The position numbers were made by a program, and so were the translations under genes. Positions 16,053 to 24,027 of a stretch of 39,318 nucleotides of DNA are shown in pieces. Every line of letters starts with the position of its first letter. Within the stretch, counting starts at the first letter, position 1. A model generated the notes under the pieces. The model ran no database searches. It was not told the origin of the DNA and was given only the letters and a program-made list of their open reading frames with translations. The DNA is from VRUB01 sp046758085 (lineage in GTDB: Bacteria > Pseudomonadota > Gammaproteobacteria > Acidiferrobacterales > SPGG2): NCBI GenBank assembly GCA_046758085.1, contig JBHHZP010000011.1, forward strand, positions 1-39,318, given 5' to 3'.

Positions 16053-16856
16053 ATGGACACAGTAACCGAAAACAAGCAAGACGTGAACAGGCTGGAATTG
16101 GAGCAAAAGGTAAAGGACATGTACCGGGATGTCGCGCAGGACCCGCACGGAGAGTTTCATTTCGAAATGGGTCGCTTGCTGGCCGAGCGGCTCGGGTACT
16201 CACCCCAGGATCTCGACCGGATTCCGGCCGAGGCGATCGAATCGTTTGCCGGCGTGGGCTATTACTTTCATCTGGCGGATCTTGCGGACGGGGAACGCGT
16301 GCTCGATCTCGGCAGCGGATCGGGGACCGATACCTTCGTGGCCGCGATCAAGGTCGGTACAAATGGAAGCGTAGTCGGCATCGACATGACGGACGAGCAA
16401 CGGGCGAAGGCCGAGGCGCTGCGCGATCGTGACGGCTTCAGCAATGTGACATATCGGAAAGGCTACATCGAAGACGTCCCGTGTGAGGATGAAAGTATCG
16501 ACGTGGTGATCAGCAACGGGGTCATCAATCTTTCGGCCGACAAGGACCAGGTGTTCCGTGAGGTCGCGAGAATCCTTAAGCGGGGCGGTCGGCTCGCGAT
16601 CGCGGACATCGTGACCGAGTCGCAGCTGCCGGAAGGTATCACCTGCAACGCCACGCTTTGGGCCGCCTGTATCGGCGGGGCGCTGCAGCAGGATGATTAT
16701 CGCGCGGCGATCGAGCAGGCTGGCCTCGCGGTGGAGCACGTCCAGGACAATCCCGAGTATCAGTTCATATCGGACAACGCTAGGGGCGCGACGCAAAAAT
16801 ATGGCGTGAAGAGCATCTCGTTGTTGGCAATTAAGCGCGGACGCGAGGCCAAGTAA
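16053..16856 (+). CDS. ArsM-like SAM methyltransferase lacking the SNC cysteine
   Basis: This 267-residue cytoplasmic class-I methyltransferase has SAM-binding motif I at VLDLGSGSGTDTFVAA (84-98), VVGIDMTDEQ (motif II, D111), and IDVVISNGVINLSADKDQVFREVARILKRGG. It resembles arsenite methyltransferases (ArsM) in layout and in TLWAACIGGALQQDDY with C206. The usual SNCVINL motif reads SNG (G156), so one of the arsenic-binding cysteines is missing; C144 and C198 are other candidates. The true substrate is therefore open. The start is the ATG at 16053, with AGGAGG 6 nt upstream. A 310-residue frame opening at 15924 lacks such support. A small membrane protein gene follows 52 nt downstream and is probably co-transcribed. 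Confidence 0.75.
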   Translation: MDTVTENKQDVNRLELEQKVKDMYRDVAQDPHGEFHFEMGRLLAERLGYSPQDLDRIPAEAIESFAGVGYYFHLADLADGERVLDLGSGSGTDTFVAAIKVGTNGSVVGIDMTDEQRAKAEALRDRDGFSNVTYRKGYIEDVPCEDESIDVVISNGVINLSADKDQVFREVARILKRGGRLAIADIVTESQLPEGITCNATLWAACIGGALQQDDYRAAIEQAGLAVEHVQDNPEYQFISDNARGATQKYGVKSISLLAIKRGREAK

Positions 16857-16908
16857 TTTCTGACGAACCCGATAGGGCCCGGATTTCACTCGCAAGCAGT
16901 GTGCAAAA

Positions 16909-17307
16909 ATGACCAAGGTGGCGCGTGACGCACGCAAGCTCGAATGGCTCGCCGGCGTTGCCACCTTGCTTTCGATTCTGGCCTGTTATGGGACGCCTGC
17001 AGTCATTGGCACGCTGTCTGCGCTGGGCATCAGTGTGGCACTGCACACGGGCGCCTGGGCGGGTGCGATCAGCTTGTTTGCTGTGCTCGCGGTGGCCGGG
17101 GTGGCGCTGGGATACCGGCGCCACCGCATGGGTAGCCCACTGGTAACCGCCGCAATCGGCACGGCAATCATCCTTTGGGTCATGTTTGGCTCCTATAGTC
17201 GAGTGCTCGAGCTGGTCGGATTTGGTGCCCTCATTATCGCCGCGACCTGGGACTGGCGTCTCAAGCAGCACCGTGGTGCCGTCACACCTGCGCCAGGGCA
17301 CCGGTAA
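16909..17307 (+). CDS. Small four-helix membrane protein, MerC/MerT-like
   Basis: This 132-residue protein has four hydrophobic helices (about 13-31, 37-62, 72-93 and 98-112) and a basic C-terminus. A cysteine sits in the first helix (LSILACYGTP, C26), and LGYRRHRMGSP lies between helices 2 and 3. The layout resembles MerC-type metal-ion membrane proteins, but the second Cys of the usual pair is absent, so metal transport is only a suggestion. It starts 52 nt after the ArsM-like methyltransferase and may take part in the same metal or metalloid function. Confidence 0.55.
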   Translation: MTKVARDARKLEWLAGVATLLSILACYGTPAVIGTLSALGISVALHTGAWAGAISLFAVLAVAGVALGYRRHRMGSPLVTAAIGTAIILWVMFGSYSRVLELVGFGALIIAATWDWRLKQHRGAVTPAPGHR

Positions 17308-17492
17308 CCAACAACGACAGAATATCGAAGACCAGAACCAGGGCAATCGTGCCGACCGATCTCTCCGTCTGGATCGCCTGGCTACAGGTGCAGTCCTATC
17401 GCGATTATCGGTCGGAGCAGGCGCGCTCGACAGCGTCACCGCGAACATAGCCATTTGAGGGGGAGGGCAAGGCGGTGTTGCCTTAGACAAGG

Positions 17493-18161
17493 GTGATCAT
17501 CGGCCTACATGCAGCGATGTTGCAAAATATCCCGCTATTTTCCGTTCTGAACGAAAACGAGCTTAACGCCATATCTCGCCTGGCCGTGCGCCGGAACTAT
17601 CCCAAGAACAGCGTCATCATCAACGAAGGGGAGCACACAGACTCGCTGTACGTTATCCTTTCCGGCAAGGTCAAGATTTTTCTTACCGATGAGCAGCAAA
17701 AGGAAGTGATCGTGGCCATACAAGGCGCTGGTGATTACTTTGGGGAGCTCGCGCTGCTCGATGAGGCACCGCGGTCCGCCTCCGTCATGACCATGGAGCC
17801 GTCGACGCTGCTGCTCTTCTCCAAATGCGCATTCGAGCATTACCTCGGTGACCATCCCAAGATTGCCATCAGCCTGATGCGCGGGCTGGCGCAGCGGCTG
17901 CGGGCCACGACCGAGAACGTGAAGAGCCTGGCCCTAATGGACGTTTACGGCAGGATCGCCAGGACACTGCTGCAGCTTGCCAGGCAAGAAGACGACCATT
18001 TCGTGATATACGAAAAGCTGACCCACCAGGATCTGGCTAGCATCGTGGGGGCGTCGCGAGAGATGGTGAGCCGTATTATGAAAGATCTTGCCAGGGGCGG
18101 ATACATCACCAGCGAGGGCCGGCGGATCACCATCAAGGACAAGCTGCCGCCCGGCTGGTAG
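17493..18161 (+). CDS. Crp/Fnr family transcriptional regulator
   Basis: This protein of about 222 residues has an N-terminal cyclic-nucleotide-binding fold: LFSVLNENELNAISRLA, NEGEHTDSLYVILSGKVKIF, and FGELALLDEAPRSASVMT, which is close to the consensus phosphate-binding cassette with E and R present. A dimerisation helix follows, and then a winged helix-turn-helix (LTHQDLASIVGASREMVSRIMKDLARGGYI). It lacks the N-terminal cysteine cluster of FNR, so it is CRP-like and may bind cAMP or another nucleotide. The start is either GTG at 17493 or ATG at 17517; neither has a clear ribosome binding site. Its target could be the adjacent palindrome at 18334. Confidence 0.9.
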   Translation: MIIGLHAAMLQNIPLFSVLNENELNAISRLAVRRNYPKNSVIINEGEHTDSLYVILSGKVKIFLTDEQQKEVIVAIQGAGDYFGELALLDEAPRSASVMTMEPSTLLLFSKCAFEHYLGDHPKIAISLMRGLAQRLRATTENVKSLALMDVYGRIARTLLQLARQEDDHFVIYEKLTHQDLASIVGASREMVSRIMKDLARGGYITSEGRRITIKDKLPPGW

Positions 18162-18333
18162 GCGCGCTACGCGCCCAGGCCCGCTCGATACGGTCGCCTG
18201 GCACCCGCCGCATCTGCGGTACCGGGCCCAGATCCCGCTCCCCTTCCGTTGACAATTTATGATTTTTTGTTCAGTGACTTAATCGAGGAACCTCTCATTG
18301 TTGCCGATAGTTTGCCCCTTGGCGGTGAGCGAC

Positions 18334-18348
18334 TGTGAATTTTTCACA
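18334..18348. promoter_or_regulatory. Crp-like operator palindrome
   Basis: TGTGAATTTTTCACA is a perfect 15-nt inverted repeat of the form TGTGA-N5-TCACA, one base shorter in the centre than the E. coli CRP consensus (N6). It lies 173 nt after the Crp-family gene and 110 nt before the lipoprotein gene, in a 296-nt gap. It may be the site of the adjacent regulator. Upstream, TTGACA at 18249-18254 lacks a good -10 partner. Confidence 0.5.
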
Positions 18349-18457
18349 ATTTGTCGGTGCGAGATCTCACCACAACTGGAATGAAATCTCGTCTAGATAG
18401 CCCTAGTAGAGGGCACACACATCGTTGATGTCTGATCATTAGAACAGGGGAACGCGG

Positions 18458-18838
18458 ATGATTCCTTCACAACTAAGTCACTGGCTACACGCAACAATTG
18501 CCGTTCTGGCCATGATCGCATTGATCGGTTGTGATGGCGGCGAAGAGTCAGATTCGATCTCCCTCCCACTGAAAACAGATGGCACAGGGACCGCCGTTTT
18601 ATCGTCGGCGCCGCCGAGCATGAATACCGATGGCACACCGGTGAACCTGTTGGGGTTCGTGATTTACGCGGGCCGGTTTCCACCAAGCTTGCCGGCCGTA
18701 CGCATGGTCACCGTCATCGATACGAGCGTCGTCATCGAGAACCTGCCCGCCGGTGTGCACTTCTTTGCCATTACGGCCGTCAGCATCAACGGCGCGCAAA
18801 GTGCCTTTTCAAAAGTCGAGAGTAAGGCAACCGGGTAG
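18458..18838 (+). CDS. Small lipoprotein with a fibronectin-like domain
   Basis: This 126-residue lipoprotein has a type-II signal peptide ending in the lipobox ALIGC (C25). The mature protein begins C-D-G-G; Asp at +2 would hold it at the inner membrane under the enterobacterial sorting rule. The rest, with LLGFVIYAGRFPPSL, VVIENLPAGVHFFAITAVSINGAQSAFSKVESKAT, has the pattern of a single fibronectin type III domain (strands C' to G, ending xSxxSxxxxxT). No function is known. The start is the ATG at 18458, with AGGGGAA about 7 nt upstream. The Crp-like palindrome lies 110 nt upstream. Confidence 0.75.
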   Translation: MIPSQLSHWLHATIAVLAMIALIGCDGGEESDSISLPLKTDGTGTAVLSSAPPSMNTDGTPVNLLGFVIYAGRFPPSLPAVRMVTVIDTSVVIENLPAGVHFFAITAVSINGAQSAFSKVESKATG

Positions 18839-18986
18839 CGGTGGCCGAACTGCCCGGATTCATTGGCAATACGCATCCACAACACTGCTGCCCCACAACC
18901 ACGCAACGCACGGACCGCACCTTTGTTTCCGAGACACGCCGTAGATACCTGCGGCGCTACGCAATCGTGCTCCGCTTGCAGGACCG

Positions 18987-19010
18987 GGGCTCGCCATCCG
19001 TGGCGAGCCC
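18987..19010. repeat. Hairpin 1 inside the inverted-repeat element
   Basis: Perfect 10-bp stem GGGCTCGCCA / TGGCGAGCCC with tetraloop TCCG. No T-run follows on either strand. Confidence 0.7.
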
Positions 19011-19020
19011 GTTCGGCCGG

Positions 19021-19043
19021 GAGAAGTGCCACTGGCACTTCTC
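19021..19043. repeat. Hairpin 2 inside the inverted-repeat element
   Basis: GAGAAGTGCCA and TGGCACTTCTC form a nearly perfect palindrome with one central base, giving a stem of about 10 bp. It extends outward by G19020-C19044 and perhaps GGCCG / CGGCC (19015-19019, 19050-19054). Confidence 0.7.
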
Positions 19044-19341
19044 CTTCATCGGCCTCACCCCTGTAGGCCCGGCGCCAGCCTCCGTGCTTGCGACGGTCTC
19101 GGAAACAAAGGTGCGGTCCATGTCTCTCGAGCGCAGCCCATTGCTAAGGCATCTTTAAGTCTTGGGGAGTTTCAGCGTTTTAAGCCGCGACTTGTGGGAC
19201 AGCAGAGCATTCACAGCGTTTTAGTTTTTGAGCATCTTTAGCATCGCGCACAGCGGATGGTCAGCCTTGCACCGCACGACGGTCTCTCGGTTCTTACGCT
19301 TGTGTCGGACCACCGCGACAGCAAGTGGCCGATTGAAGTCG

Positions 19342-19875
19342 TCACCGTATGGTTGCGATCGCGCTCTGTGTGGCGGTGAGTCTGGCCTTCATGATCCCGG
19401 CCAACGTTGTGAACTGCCGGTTTTCCTGCTGCAATCTTTGCTGCAGCAGCAGATAATTGAGACTGAACGATGCAATCATCAGGTGCAAGGACTCAAGATG
19501 TGCATCGCCCTGTCCGGTCGTTGTGACCCAATCGCACATCTGGAGAAATTGCTCGCCGTAGGAGAGCAACCGGCCGATGTCTTCGCTCGAGTCGCGCAGC
19601 CAGAAAGAGAACTTGTTGGCCTGTTGCCCCGCAAAATTGCTGGCCATTCTGGGGATGGGCTCGGAACCGAGCTTGTCAAAGATCTGACGCACTTCCCGCA
19701 GGATGGCGATCTTGTTCTCTACCAGATCCGAGTTATTCGGGTTACATGGGCTGGTTGTAATCAACGGGCTGGCCGCGACCGTCCCTTGAGCGGGCCCGGA
19801 TTGGGCGGCCACCATCAGCGGGAGCGCTAATAGTATGATAATTAGCGACATGCGGGTTCGACATAACAAGCTCAT
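19342..19875 (-). CDS. Secreted hypothetical protein
   Basis: This 177-residue protein has an N-terminal signal peptide (MSLLCRTRMSLIIILLALPLMVAAQSG, cleavage near residue 25). The mature part is helical, with LVENKIAILREVRQIFDKLG, SFWLRDSSEDIGRLLSYGEQFL and YLLLQQRLQQENRQFTTLAGIMKARL. Two cysteines (C44, C114) could form a disulfide. I do not recognise a family. The start is the ATG at 19875 with GGAG 8 nt upstream. A long plus-strand frame over the same region has no ribosome binding site and is treated as a shadow. It converges with the lipoprotein gene across the inverted-repeat element. Confidence 0.65.
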   Translation of the reverse strand: MSLLCRTRMSLIIILLALPLMVAAQSGPAQGTVAASPLITTSPCNPNNSDLVENKIAILREVRQIFDKLGSEPIPRMASNFAGQQANKFSFWLRDSSEDIGRLLSYGEQFLQMCDWVTTTGQGDAHLESLHLMIASFSLNYLLLQQRLQQENRQFTTLAGIMKARLTATQSAIATIR

Positions 19876-20266
19876 GATTGCGTCTCCACTCGGGACACCT
19901 CCCGGTATTGCGAGTCGAGCTGGCGCGCCGGCGCCCCGGTTCGCCTGTAAACGACTCTGTCTTTACTTGATATAGGTCATGGGTTCAGGGTGAATCAACC
20001 CGAATTTTGGAAGGCGCATTTGTATGTATACCGGATTCATGGGCTCATGCCGGAACAGGTCTTGCATGCCAACGGGGTGTGCACGGTGGAGCCGACGACA
20101 GATGCAGCGATGATAGGGCGCCGGGGCAAGGATGGCGCTGCAAAAACGCCGGCAGTATGGTAAAAGCAACGAACTAAAATCAGCATAAGACCTAGCTGGC
20201 TGTTATTCCCTCCGCCGTCCACCAGTGCGGTTGGCTGCGCCACGTCAGCGCCAAGGACTAACAATA
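19876..20266. other. Intergenic region before the purine permease
   Basis: These 391 nt separate divergent genes. I see no gene, no purine-riboswitch core pattern and no confident promoter. One modest hairpin, GGGTT / AACCC, occurs near 19983-20002, without a U-tract. Confidence 0.35.
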
Positions 20267-21556
20267 ATGCTCGAATCCTGGTTCAAGCTGCGTGACAAAG
20301 GCACCGACGTACCGACCGAGTTGCTGGCCGGGCTCACTACGTTCTTGACCATGGCCTACATCACCTTCGTGAACCCGGCCATTTTGTCTGATGCAGGGAT
20401 GGACTTCGGTGCCGTGTTCGTGGCCACGTGTCTCGCGGCCGCGATCGGCACCCTGGTCATGGGGCTTTATGCCAACTATCCGATCGCGCTCGCGCCGGGA
20501 ATGGGCTTGAACGCTTACTTCACCTACGGCGTTGTTCTCGGCATGGGGCACAGCTGGCAAGTCGCACTGGGCGCGGTGTTCGTATCCGGTGCGCTGTTCG
20601 TGTTGCTGAGCGTGTTGCCGGTCAGGGAGTGGATTATCAACTCGATACCGACCGCGCTGAAAGTCGCCATCTCCGCCGGCATCGGCTTGTTCCTCGCCAT
20701 TATTGCCTTGAAGAATGCCGGAATCGTGGTCGATGATCCCGCGACCCTGTTGACGATGGGCAATCTTCGAGCACCGGGTGCGTTGCTGACGCTCCTGGGT
20801 TTTTTTCTTATCGTCGCGCTGACCCAGCGCGGGATCCCGGGTGCCGTGGTTATCGGTATCCTCGCTATCACCGCCGCCGGTGTCGCCCTGGGCATCTCGG
20901 AATGGAAGGGCCTGGCGTCGCTGCCGCCGGACCCCTCGCCTGCGTTGTTTCAGCTGGATATCGCGGGGGCACTGGAGCTCAGCCTGGTCACGGTCGTGGT
21001 CACCTTCCTGTTCGTGGACCTGTTCGATACGGCCGGCACGCTCATCGGCGTCACGCATCGGGCTGGATTGCTGGACTCCGCCGGACGCTTGCCACGCTTG
21101 GGAAGGGCGCTGATCGCCGACTCCACGGCGACGGTGGCAGGCGCGGTGCTCGGCACTTCCCCGACGACCAGCTACATCGAAAGCGCGGCGGGTACGAATG
21201 CGGGCGGGCGCACGGGTTTGACGGCGGTCGTCGTCGCGCTACTGTTTCTGCTGTCGCTGTTTCTGGCACCGCTCGCGGAGACCGTGCCCAGCTATGCGAC
21301 CGCACCGGCGTTGTTGTTCGTGGCTTGCCTGATGACGCGCGGGCTTGCCGAGATCGACTGGGGCAATATAACGGAGGCTGCCCCCGCCGTGGTGGCGGCC
21401 ATCACGATGCCGCTCACCTTTTCAATCGCCAACGGCATCGGTCTTGGTTTTATTACCTATGCCGGGGTCAAGATCCTGAGTGGTCGCTTGCATGAATGCC
21501 CACCGGCGGTGTGGGCGATCGCGATGTTGTTTGCATTTAGGTTTGCATTGCTGTAA
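20267..21556 (+). CDS. NCS2 purine permease, AzgA-like
   Basis: This 429-residue inner-membrane protein with 12-14 predicted helices matches the AzgA branch of the NCS2 family, proton-coupled importers of hypoxanthine, adenine or guanine. Marks are LLAGLTTFLTMAYITFVNPAIL at the start, LAPGMGLNAYFTYGVV, FLFVDLFDTAGTLIGVTHRAGLLD (the substrate-site region with Asp and Thr), ALIADSTATVAGAVLGTSPTTSYIESAAGTNAGGRTGL, and a late PLTFSIANGIGLGFITYAGVKILSGR. The start is the ATG at 20267 with AAGGA about 10 nt upstream; a start at 20225 is less likely. The hydrolase gene begins 36 nt downstream, so the two are probably one operon. The exact purine is not known. Confidence 0.9.
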   Translation: MLESWFKLRDKGTDVPTELLAGLTTFLTMAYITFVNPAILSDAGMDFGAVFVATCLAAAIGTLVMGLYANYPIALAPGMGLNAYFTYGVVLGMGHSWQVALGAVFVSGALFVLLSVLPVREWIINSIPTALKVAISAGIGLFLAIIALKNAGIVVDDPATLLTMGNLRAPGALLTLLGFFLIVALTQRGIPGAVVIGILAITAAGVALGISEWKGLASLPPDPSPALFQLDIAGALELSLVTVVVTFLFVDLFDTAGTLIGVTHRAGLLDSAGRLPRLGRALIADSTATVAGAVLGTSPTTSYIESAAGTNAGGRTGLTAVVVALLFLLSLFLAPLAETVPSYATAPALLFVACLMTRGLAEIDWGNITEAAPAVVAAITMPLTFSIANGIGLGFITYAGVKILSGRLHECPPAVWAIAMLFAFRFALL

Positions 21557-21592
21557 GGAAATTCTAAAAACATTTGTCAGCTGGGGGGTGAC

Positions 21593-22393
21593 ATGAAACT
21601 CACGACCAACGGCATCGATATTCACTACACGATCGAGGGCGAGGGCCCGGTTGTGACGCTGAGTCACTCCCTGGGATGCGATCTATCCATGTGGGACATG
21701 CAGGCGCAGGTGCTCAGAGAGCGCTACCGTGTGCTGCGGTTTGATACACGTGGGCATGGCAAGAGCAGCGCTCCGGTCGGCCCCTACAGCCTGCGGCAGA
21801 TGGTGCAAGATATGCACGGACTTCTTACCGGGCTCGGGATTGAGGAAACTCACTTTGTGGGGCTTTCCATGGGCGGCATGATCGGCCAGCTGTTCGCACT
21901 CGAATATCCGGGGCTGGTCAGCAGCCTGGTGCTGTGCGATACCACGAGCGAATGGCCGGACGGCTCGTGGCCGGTATGGGAGGAACGGATCCGCACGGTG
22001 ACGGCGCAGGGCATGGAACCCATGGTGGAGCCGACGATCGAGCGCTGGTTTACGGCCTCGTTTCGCGAACAACATCGCGGCGTCACGGACAGGATACGAG
22101 TCATGCTGCGTGCTACACCCCCTCAGGGTTATATCGGTTGTTGCCATGCCATTCCCAAGATCAACGTGACCGAGCGGCTGGCAACGCTGCGCTGTCCGGC
22201 GCTCGTGATCGTCGGTGAGCAAGATCCGGCCACGCCGGTGGAGACGGCGCGCACGATCCAGGCTGCCCTGCCGTCGGCCGAGCTCGTGGTACTGAAGTCC
22301 GCCTCGCATCTGTCTAATGTCGAGCAGCCGGAGGCCTTCAATCAGGCGCTGCTCGGTTTCCTCGACAAGGAGACGCGGCAGCTGCCTTCCTAG
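21593..22393 (+). CDS. Alpha/beta hydrolase, 3-oxoadipate enol-lactonase-like
   Basis: This 266-residue cytoplasmic hydrolase has IEGEGPVVTLSHSLGCDLSMWD (oxyanion strand), RFDTRGHGKSSAP, the elbow FVGLSMGGMIGQLFAL with S92, then D211 (VGEQDPATP) and H239 (SASHLSN), a complete catalytic triad. These motifs and the length fit 3-oxoadipate enol-lactonase (PcaD), which acts in protocatechuate and catechol breakdown. No other pca gene is adjacent, so the true substrate may differ. It starts 36 nt after the AzgA-like permease, with a GGGGGGTGAC ribosome binding site, so the pair may instead handle a purine-linked compound. Confidence 0.8.
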   Translation: MKLTTNGIDIHYTIEGEGPVVTLSHSLGCDLSMWDMQAQVLRERYRVLRFDTRGHGKSSAPVGPYSLRQMVQDMHGLLTGLGIEETHFVGLSMGGMIGQLFALEYPGLVSSLVLCDTTSEWPDGSWPVWEERIRTVTAQGMEPMVEPTIERWFTASFREQHRGVTDRIRVMLRATPPQGYIGCCHAIPKINVTERLATLRCPALVIVGEQDPATPVETARTIQAALPSAELVVLKSASHLSNVEQPEAFNQALLGFLDKETRQLPS

Positions 22394-22538
22394 GTCATGA
22401 ACGCACATTCGTGACTGGCCTTCACGTGGTGAGCGCCACGCTAACGGCATCGATGCAGTTTGAGAGCAACGTCCGGATAGACTTATTTTGGCTTTATCCG
22501 CACACTTGTGTACAGTTTTGTCACAGGAGATTGATCGC

Positions 22539-23636
22539 ATGAGCGATCCAGCCTTCGAGAGTCACGCATCCCGCTGGGAGGCGGTGACAACGCGCAATCC
22601 TGAAGCCGATAATCGGTTCGTGTATGCCGTGAGAAGCACCGGGATCTATTGTCGTCCCACGTGCTCGGCGCGCCGGCCGAGGCCGCAGAATGTGGAGTTC
22701 TTCGAAACGGCGCGGGATGCCGAGCAGGCGGGTTACCGGGCGTGTAGGCGTTGCCGGCCGATGGCCGCCTCAGTGCAGGACCGGCAGGTAGCGGCGATCC
22801 GCAAGGCGTGCGAGCTCATCAAAGCCACCGATGCACCGCTCCAGTTGGCCGAGCTGGCCAAAGCGGCGGGTTTGAGCCGTTTCCACTTCCATCGTTTGTT
22901 CAAGCAGATCGTGGGCGTAACTCCCAAAGAGTTTGCCGCCATGCAGCGGATGAAACGCCTGCAGCAAGACTTACAAGCCGGTGCGCCGGTGATGGATGCG
23001 ATCTATGGCGCAGGCTACGGCTCGAGCAGCCGTGTCTATGAGCACAGCGACAAGACGCTGGGCATGACGCCATCTAAATTCCGCAGCGGTGCCGCCGGGG
23101 CCCTCGTGCGTTATAGCGTCACCGAGTCGCCGCTGGGATGGCTGATGGTCGCCGCGACCGACAAGGGTATCTGTACCATCGAGCTTGACGACGACCCCGA
23201 TGCATCGCGCCAACGGCTACGAGAGCGCTTCTCCGGGGCGATCCTGGTGGAAGACAGCCATGAGCTTCGCGCGTGGGTACAGCAGGTAGTCCGCTTTATT
23301 CGATCGCCGCAGGCGGGTGTCGCACTCCCGCTCGACATACAGGGTACCGCCTTTCAGCGCCGGGTCTGGAAGGCATTGCAGGACATACCGATTGGCACCA
23401 CGGCGAGCTATCAGGATATCGCACACGCCATCGGCAAGCCGAAGGCCGTGCGGGCAGTCGCGCAGGCCTGCGCCAACAACAAGATTGCATTGGCGATCCC
23501 TTGTCACCGGGTCGTGCGCAGTGATGGCAGTCTGGGCGGGTACCGCTGGGGCGTCGAGCGCAAGCGGCGGCTGTTGGCGAACGAGGGTCAGGCGGCCGTG
23601 CCATCACCGAACCACCAGCGGAAAGCTGACAAGTAG
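22539..23636 (+). CDS. ada: Ada bifunctional DNA alkylation repair regulator
   Basis: This 365-residue protein has the E. coli Ada layout. The N-terminal zinc methyl-phosphotriester domain has C38, C42, C69 and C72 (CRPTCSARRP and YRACRRCRP). An AraC-type helix-turn-helix pair (LQLAELAKAAGLSRFHFHRLFKQIVGVTPKEF, VMDAIYGAGYGSSSRVYEH) follows. The C-terminal O6-methylguanine methyltransferase has AIPCHRVVRSDGSLGGYRWG with C322 as the methyl acceptor. Once methylated at the N-domain, Ada activates its own and other repair genes. It acts in the cytoplasm. The start is the ATG at 22539 with AGGAG about 10 nt upstream. No alkB or aidB gene is seen nearby. Length and all key residues are normal, so it should be active. 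Confidence 0.96.
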   Translation: MSDPAFESHASRWEAVTTRNPEADNRFVYAVRSTGIYCRPTCSARRPRPQNVEFFETARDAEQAGYRACRRCRPMAASVQDRQVAAIRKACELIKATDAPLQLAELAKAAGLSRFHFHRLFKQIVGVTPKEFAAMQRMKRLQQDLQAGAPVMDAIYGAGYGSSSRVYEHSDKTLGMTPSKFRSGAAGALVRYSVTESPLGWLMVAATDKGICTIELDDDPDASRQRLRERFSGAILVEDSHELRAWVQQVVRFIRSPQAGVALPLDIQGTAFQRRVWKALQDIPIGTTASYQDIAHAIGKPKAVRAVAQACANNKIALAIPCHRVVRSDGSLGGYRWGVERKRRLLANEGQAAVPSPNHQRKADK

Positions 23637-24027
23637 CGGCTGCAAGTCCGTGCTGCCCCATCAACTCCCACCCCAGCGCGATACATGTATTGAGCGTTTA
23701 GTCCTGAAACCGTTGCAAGCCGCGGATGCTGGCACCGACCCTACAGAAAGGTAATCACGGCGTGTCTCAGAAATCAATGCTCAATCGATGTCGCCACCGC
23801 AGCCCCTTCGATAAGCATCCTCAGTGTCAATGGGTTTCAGGAGAACAGGCCAATATTTTGTGGGACGGTGGTAGCTGCCCGTGCTTTTTCTACGGTACCC
23901 ATAGACGCAAGGTGTTATTCGCCGTGCCGGCGCCGAGGACCAGACGGCCATTGGCAAGAGGCACCGCGGCCAGGTTGGTGAGCACGGTTGCGCCCGTCAG
24001 CAGACGCCAGGGCGTGGTGATGCCGCT

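Larger units (their letters stand above)
18912..19119. repeat. 208-nt element with 24-nt perfect terminal inverted repeats
   Basis: A 24-nt sequence at 18912-18935 (starts GGACCGCACC, ends CGAGAC) is repeated exactly in inverted orientation at 19096-19119. Inside are two strong hairpins: 18987-19010 and 19021-19043. Further short inverted pairs exist at 18937-18956 (CGCCG / CGGCG). No target-site duplication is seen. The element sits between two convergent genes (lipoprotein and secreted protein), a common site for REP/BIME-like repeats or bidirectional terminators. It could also be a MITE. No other copy was noticed in this window. Confidence 0.75.

Noticed and set aside
17281..17400. Minus-strand hydrophobic stretch (TIALVLVFDILSLLVTGALAQV) ending near 17283
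   Set aside because: Looks like a membrane helix but has a stop just upstream, no start codon and overlaps the end of the small membrane protein gene; probably chance or a worn remnant.
19228..19830. Plus-strand frame of 200 codons opposite the secreted protein
   Set aside because: The minus-strand frame has a clear signal peptide and ribosome binding site; this one has neither.
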